The position numbers were made by a program, and so were the translations under genes. Positions 4,762 through 8,340 of a stretch of DNA of 8,340 bases are shown here, piece by piece (positions within the stretch are counted from its first letter, which is position 1; each line of letters begins with the position of its first letter). The notes under the pieces are model-generated. The model was not told the DNA's origin, searched no databases, and worked only from the letters and a program-made list of their open reading frames with translations. The DNA lies in contig CAMWOF010000098.1 in NCBI GenBank assembly GCA_947175805.1, positions 1 through 8,340 of the forward strand. The letters run 5' to 3'. Source of the stretch: an uncultured Clostridiaceae bacterium. Lineage in GTDB: Bacteria > Bacillota > Clostridia > Lachnospirales > Lachnospiraceae.

Positions 4762-6534
4762 ATGAAACAATTTCAGATTACATATCATGAGGAAGCGTGT
4801 TTTCGTAAGGAATTACAGGATTTTAAGAATAAGTGTGAGAAAGACGGAATATCAAAAATGATGTTTCAGATTTATTCTGAGATATTGGAGCCTGACACAG
4901 TAAATCCACTTTGCAATGTAATCGAGCAGGTTTTTCCCGGAGTTCCATATATTGGGTGCTCGACAAGCGGCAATTTAATTAACTGCCAGCTTTCCGAGGA
5001 AATTATTGTTGTAGCGACATCTTTTGAGTATGATTCGACGCAGTTTAAGGTTTTTCAATATGATAGGAAGAAGAATTCCATAGAATGGATTACGGAAAGA
5101 ATTGTAGAAGAGGCAAGACAGAACCCATGGGTAAAGGCGATTGAGATGCATTCTACAATTCCAGAGGGCTCTACTACACAGTTTTGTGACGGACTTAAGG
5201 ATATAAGTCCGGATGTACAGATTTTCGGCGGTGTGTCATGTAGTGACGATATTACAAGTGATGACTCCTGTGTATTTTCAAGTGCCGGTGAATATTCGGA
5301 AAGTTCGATTCTGATTGTCTTCTACGGTGGCGAGGATTTTTATGTGGATTCCATAAAAATTACGGGTTGGAAGCCTTTAGGGCGTAAGTTTACCGTTACA
5401 AAGTCAGATGGCTGTATTTTACAGGAACTGAACGGAATTCCGGCATATGATGTGTATCGTAAATATCTCAGTATCAATAATGACGAGAATTTCTTCTATA
5501 ATACACTGGAATTTCCGTTGTTTTATGAGCATAATGACACCACAATACTGCGTGTTCCTGTAGCGAGCAATGCCGACCGCTCAATTACGATGTCATCGGA
5601 TATCGAGATTGGCTCTACAGTGAGAATATCTTACGGTGACCCTAAGACAATTGTGGAGATTATTTCGGAGGATAGCCAGCGAATTCGAAAGTTTTGTCCG
5701 GATTTACTGCATATTTTTTCATGTGCAGCGAGGCGTACATTTTGGACATCCAATGAGCCTACATATGAGTTAGAACCGTTTAAGGACATTGCGCCTGCTA
5801 TCGGATTTTTTTCACATGGTGAATTTATCCGTACAAACAATTGTTTAAACCAGCATAATGTAACCCTTGTTATTGCGGCTATGCGGGAGGGTGAGGCTGC
5901 TAAGACTCCGGTTTTGGATGTTTCCAAAAATAGAAAGAGACTCTCTAAAATTCCTTTGGTATCACGTCTGGCAACCTTTATCAGTGCGACTTCATTAGAG
6001 CTGGAAGAGATGAACAAAGAGCTTGAAAATGCAAATAGAAATCTACGGGATGCAGCCATTACTGATGGTCTGACCAAGCTTTATAACCGGGCAGAGACAC
6101 AGGCGCGCATTGAAAAGAGTCTTGCGAATATAAAGGATAGTAAGTTTTCAATTATCATGTTGGATATTGATAACTTTAAGCAGGTCAATGACACTTATGG
6201 ACATCAGGAGGGTGACCGGGTTATTATTACATTGGCGAACATTCTCCGCAATGAGCAGATGCGGTCTTCCTCTAATTTTTCGGCAGGAAGATGGGGCGGC
6301 GAGGAGTTTATGCTGTTGCTGCCTGATACAGAGCTTTCGGCAGCTTCACTGATTGCGGAACTGATTCGCCAGTGCTTTGAGAATACTACATTTCCTAATA
6401 TGCGTTCCCAGACAATCAGTCTTGGTGTAACTCAGGCGACGAAGGAGGATACACAGGATACTTTATGTACCCGCGTGGATACTGCATTATATCGTGCAAA
6501 GAAAGGTGGAAAAAATAAAGTAGTTGTTTTATAA
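4762..6534 (+). CDS. FIST sensor-GGDEF diguanylate cyclase
   Basis: A 590-residue cytoplasmic signalling protein with no membrane segment. Residues about 30-230 form a FIST N-terminal domain with the IGCSTSG motif (64-70). About 235-385 form a FIST C-terminal domain with HIFSCAARR (317-325) and IGFFSHGEF (347-355), both characteristic. A short coiled-coil linker (about 410-432) leads to a GGDEF domain beginning with DGLTKLYNR (435-443). The metal and substrate region is LDIDNF (467-472), and the active-site loop is GGEEF (512-516), so it should convert two GTP to cyclic-di-GMP. The RxxD inhibitory site expected just before the loop is not present. FIST domains are proposed to bind small ligands such as amino acids; the ligand is unknown. 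I chose ATG 4762 with AAGGAG (4751-4756) at 5 nt. An earlier in-frame ATG at 4702 lies in the palindrome and has no ribosome binding site. Confidence 0.9.
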   Translation: MKQFQITYHEEACFRKELQDFKNKCEKDGISKMMFQIYSEILEPDTVNPLCNVIEQVFPGVPYIGCSTSGNLINCQLSEEIIVVATSFEYDSTQFKVFQYDRKKNSIEWITERIVEEARQNPWVKAIEMHSTIPEGSTTQFCDGLKDISPDVQIFGGVSCSDDITSDDSCVFSSAGEYSESSILIVFYGGEDFYVDSIKITGWKPLGRKFTVTKSDGCILQELNGIPAYDVYRKYLSINNDENFFYNTLEFPLFYEHNDTTILRVPVASNADRSITMSSDIEIGSTVRISYGDPKTIVEIISEDSQRIRKFCPDLLHIFSCAARRTFWTSNEPTYELEPFKDIAPAIGFFSHGEFIRTNNCLNQHNVTLVIAAMREGEAAKTPVLDVSKNRKRLSKIPLVSRLATFISATSLELEEMNKELENANRNLRDAAITDGLTKLYNRAETQARIEKSLANIKDSKFSIIMLDIDNFKQVNDTYGHQEGDRVIITLANILRNEQMRSSSNFSAGRWGGEEFMLLLPDTELSAASLIAELIRQCFENTTFPNMRSQTISLGVTQATKEDTQDTLCTRVDTALYRAKKGGKNKVVVL

Positions 6535-6546
6535 ATATACTGCTGA

Positions 6547-6600
6547 AAAATATGAGGCGTTTGCACTAATGTTTGTGTGAATGCTTCATATTTTGTGTTG
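6547..6600 (+). terminator. Rho-independent terminator with a 20-bp stem
   Basis: Bases 6547-6566 pair with 6575-6594 over 20 positions, counting four G-U wobbles, around an 8-nt loop. The outer arms are AAAATATGA and TCATATTTT, so the stem carries its own T-run, and the A-rich/T-rich ends make it potentially active in both directions. It begins 12 nt after the FIST-GGDEF stop codon and separates that gene from the hemerythrin gene. Confidence 0.75.
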
Positions 6601-6657
6601 TACCCCGAGTATTCCGCTTGTGAAGAAATGGAAAGTAAAATAAAAAGGAGAAGTAAT

Positions 6658-8028
6658 ATGGAAAATCATTTGGAATGGGAAGATAGATTTAATATTGGTG
6701 TTGATGTCATTGACCAGGAACATAAAAAACTGTTTAAGATTATTAATAAGCTTTTTGCATTTGGAGATGATGAGGAAAAGAGCCGGTGGGTATGTGAAGA
6801 AGGTGTTAAATATTTTAAAGACCATGCTGTGAAGCATTTTGCGGACGAGGAAGCTTATATGGAGTCTATTGATTACAGCGGACTGGAGATACATAAGCGG
6901 ATACATGATGATTTTCGTGAAAAAACCCTTCCGGCACTTGAGCAGGAATTAGTGGAAAATGAATATTCAGAAGATGCAGTGAGTCATTTTTTAGGGGTTT
7001 GTACAGGATGGCTTTTAGGACATACCATGACGGAAGACCGTGCTATTATAGGAAAATCCGTAAGTAAGTGGGAGGGGCTTATGCCTGAGGAAGCGCATGA
7101 TGCCATGCGTCAGGCAATTCTTCAACAGTTGTACGACATGTTCCAGCTGGATTCTAAGGTTCTCAGCGAGAGTTACGGCGCTGAGAAATTTGGAAAGGGT
7201 ATCTATTACCGCATTATATACAGTAATGACAAGGGTAAAAAATGGGAGAATATTTTGGTTTTTGAGGAAAAACTGCTGATTAATACAGTTGGAAGGCTTA
7301 TCGGAATTAAGACGAATAAGGTAACCGTTATGCTAATCAATGCAGTGAGGTATACTGCCAGACAGTGCGTTGAATATATAATGGAACATTTTCCAAGCTC
7401 AGCGGAGTATAAAATTAAATCAGAAAATTTACTTTCATATGAGCAGTTTAGAAATGTGTTTGAGCGGGAAAAGCCACAGTTTAGTATGTTGTTTGATACG
7501 GGGGAAGGATATTATGCCTACTGTATGATTGCACCTCATTTGAACGAAAGCAGCACGGAAGCAACATCCATTAAGGCAGAAAATGCTGTGGCTGAAATTG
7601 GGAAGTACTTAAAGAAAAACGAGCAGGAACAAAAAGAGATGAGTCAGAAGAAGAAAATTCTTGTGGTGGATGATTCCGATGTGATGCTGCTGGCAATGAA
7701 AGAACTGCTGTATAAAGACTATGAGCTGTCATTTGCCAGCTCAGGCTTATCGGCAATCAGAAGTCTTATTCTCGACAGACCTGATTTGATACTTCTTGAT
7801 TATGAAATGCCCGTATGTAACGGAAAACAGGTATTAGAAATGATTCGTGCCGAGGAAGATTTTGCAAGTATTGGGGTCATTTTTATTACGGGCAGGGTGG
7901 ATAAGGAAACTGTACAACAGGTTCTGGCCTTAAAACCTGCAGGCTATCTTTCAAAGAGATTAGAGCCGGCAGAGATTAAGAAAAACATTGACCTTTATTT
8001 TGAGAAAGTGAGTGGAGCAAAATCATAA
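6658..8028 (+). CDS. Bacteriohemerythrin-(CheX-like?)-receiver fusion protein
   Basis: A 456-residue soluble protein. Residues 1-140 are a bacteriohemerythrin four-helix bundle with a complete set of di-iron ligands: His22, His60, Glu64, His79, His83, His122 and Asp127, so it should bind O2 (or NO) reversibly. Residues about 150-300 are an alpha/beta region I cannot name with certainty; its layout is reminiscent of CheX/CheC-type domains. Residues about 332-450 are a CheY-like receiver with Asp338/Asp339, phospho-acceptor Asp381 (LLLDYEMP), Thr411 and Lys433, all expected residues present. Lys433 is followed by Arg where Pro is usual. No DNA-binding output follows the receiver. The start is ATG 6658 with AAGGAG (6645-6650). 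An earlier in-frame GTG at 6577 is inside the terminator stem. A likely role is coupling oxygen or redox state to a phosphorelay or chemotaxis-type output. No histidine kinase is in the window. Confidence 0.88.
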   Translation: MENHLEWEDRFNIGVDVIDQEHKKLFKIINKLFAFGDDEEKSRWVCEEGVKYFKDHAVKHFADEEAYMESIDYSGLEIHKRIHDDFREKTLPALEQELVENEYSEDAVSHFLGVCTGWLLGHTMTEDRAIIGKSVSKWEGLMPEEAHDAMRQAILQQLYDMFQLDSKVLSESYGAEKFGKGIYYRIIYSNDKGKKWENILVFEEKLLINTVGRLIGIKTNKVTVMLINAVRYTARQCVEYIMEHFPSSAEYKIKSENLLSYEQFRNVFEREKPQFSMLFDTGEGYYAYCMIAPHLNESSTEATSIKAENAVAEIGKYLKKNEQEQKEMSQKKKILVVDDSDVMLLAMKELLYKDYELSFASSGLSAIRSLILDRPDLILLDYEMPVCNGKQVLEMIRAEEDFASIGVIFITGRVDKETVQQVLALKPAGYLSKRLEPAEIKKNIDLYFEKVSGAKS

Positions 8029-8039
8029 AGGAAATAAAC

Positions 8040-8078
8040 AAACGCTGCAACCCTTATAAACATTGGGCTGTAGCGTTT
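8040..8078 (+). terminator. Hairpin after the hemerythrin gene, probable terminator
   Basis: AAACGCTGCAACCC (8040-8053) pairs with GGGCTGTAGCGTTT (8065-8078) over 14 positions with one mismatch and one G-U, around an 11-nt loop, starting 12 nt after the stop codon. Only a TTT sits at the 3' end of the stem and no further T-tract follows, so termination may be incomplete or depend on the strong stem. Confidence 0.55.
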
Positions 8079-8091
8079 CCCTGTCTGCCCT

Positions 8092-8150
8092 TTGACAAAT
8101 TCTGCTTGTATAAAATGGAATAGTGTGTGATAATAGATTGGAGATATAAT
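8092..8150 (+). promoter_or_regulatory. Promoter-like cluster upstream of the last, partial gene
   Basis: The stretch holds a perfect TTGACA (8092-8097), TTGTAT (8106-8111) followed after 17 nt by GATAAT (8129-8134) with an upstream TG (8126-8127), and a perfect TATAAT (8145-8150). The best spaced pair is TTGTAT/GATAAT. The perfect TTGACA has no -10 at normal distance. One or more promoters therefore probably drive the following gene, with a leader of about 120 nt. Confidence 0.45.
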
Positions 8151-8261
8151 ATAAAAAAGTGAGAACAGGTATGCTGCAGAATAATACTTTAATCGAGTTT
8201 TCTTTCCCTGCATTGAAAAGTTCAGATAAGTAATCTTGCGCTGCTGAAAGAGGTGAACAGT

Positions 8262-8340
8262 TTGGTTAACGAGGAAAAGGTTCGCATGATGACGAGGCTT
8301 GCCATTTATGAGAATGGCAAGGGGAAACAAGAGCTGAAGC
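8262..8340 (+). CDS. N-terminal fragment of a gene running off the window
   Basis: An open frame of 26 codons reaches the window end without a stop. The probable start is TTG 8262, because AAAGAGGTGA (8247-8256) is a strong ribosome binding site 5 nt upstream. ATG 8286 and ATG 8289 are in frame but lack one. The visible residues read V-N-E-E-K-V-R-M-M-T-R-L-A-I-Y-E and continue with a lysine- and glycine-rich segment. From memory this resembles the start of a conserved uncharacterised membrane protein of Lachnospiraceae, but too little is visible to name it. A 9-bp inverted repeat lies in its first codons. Confidence 0.6.
   Translation, partial: MVNEEKVRMMTRLAIYENGKGKQELK
8298..8321. repeat. 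9-bp perfect inverted repeat in the start region of the last gene
   Basis: CTTGCCATT (8298-8306) and AATGGCAAG (8313-8321) are perfectly complementary around a 6-nt loop, within codons 13-20 of the partial gene. In mRNA it would form a stable stem just past the start site, which can affect early elongation. It may also be coincidental to the coding sequence. Confidence 0.6.

Noticed and set aside
5631..6077. Minus-strand open frame opposite the FIST-GGDEF gene
   Set aside because: It is antisense to conserved FIST and linker coding sequence and encodes a serine/valine-rich low-complexity product without any domain.
8171..8233. 20-codon frame in the leader of the last gene
   Set aside because: It has only a weak AGG upstream and no recognised sequence. 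It is mentioned as a possible upstream frame but not listed as a gene.
7995..8330. Minus-strand open frame of 111 codons at the window end
   Set aside because: It would run through the hairpin after the hemerythrin gene and the promoter cluster, and is antisense to the partial gene with its strong ribosome binding site.

Overview
The window looks like chromosome of a low-GC, Gram-positive anaerobe of the class Clostridia, most likely the family Lachnospiraceae. The reasons are strong GGAGG-type ribosome binding sites, A/T-ending codons, iron-sulfur and radical SAM enzymes, and a FIST-GGDEF signalling protein. This placement is an inference from style and gene content, not from a marker gene. 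All recognised genes are on the + strand.

Region 1 (about 1-4096) is the most interesting part. It opens with an array of GTTAC/GTAAC half-sites that resembles an operator. Next comes a 63-residue peptide gene whose C-terminal two thirds is a tandem repeat of ACGSACGSG units, with six cysteines, all in Ala-Cys-Gly. A strong terminator-like hairpin follows, and then a radical SAM/SPASM protein. Together these form a precursor/maturase pair of the type I recall as the ACGX-repeat system, a poorly characterised class of ribosomally made, post-translationally modified peptides (RiPPs). The maturase gene overlaps or closely precedes three enzyme genes: a zinc-independent MDR (quinone oxidoreductase-like) reductase, a PNPOx-like flavin domain fused to a 2[4Fe-4S] ferredoxin, and a sirtuin in which the usual catalytic histidine appears to be glutamine. 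The four genes run from 531 to 4096 with an overlap, a 60-nt gap and a 1-nt gap, so they look like one operon. Whether the last three act on the peptide is not known.

Region 2 (4115-4693) is one AT-rich gene for a small membrane protein with three predicted membrane segments, possibly DUF3592-like.

Region 3 (about 4704-8078) holds two signalling proteins. One is a FIST sensor fused to a diguanylate cyclase (GGDEF) with an intact active site and no visible inhibitory site. The other is a bacteriohemerythrin with all iron ligands, joined through an unrecognised, perhaps CheX-like, middle domain to a response-regulator receiver domain. Each gene has its own ribosome binding site, and long hairpins that look like terminators follow both. 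The first is preceded by a palindrome containing an extended -10 promoter.

Region 4 (8079-8340) has promoter-like sequences, a leader, and the first 26 codons of a gene that runs off the window.

A tentative overall reading is a redox- and oxygen-responsive neighbourhood: a cysteine-rich modified peptide with flavin, iron-sulfur and NAD-dependent enzymes, next to sensors that bind O2 or small ligands and feed cyclic-di-GMP or two-component signalling. No exporter, leader protease or immunity gene for the peptide is visible in the window.
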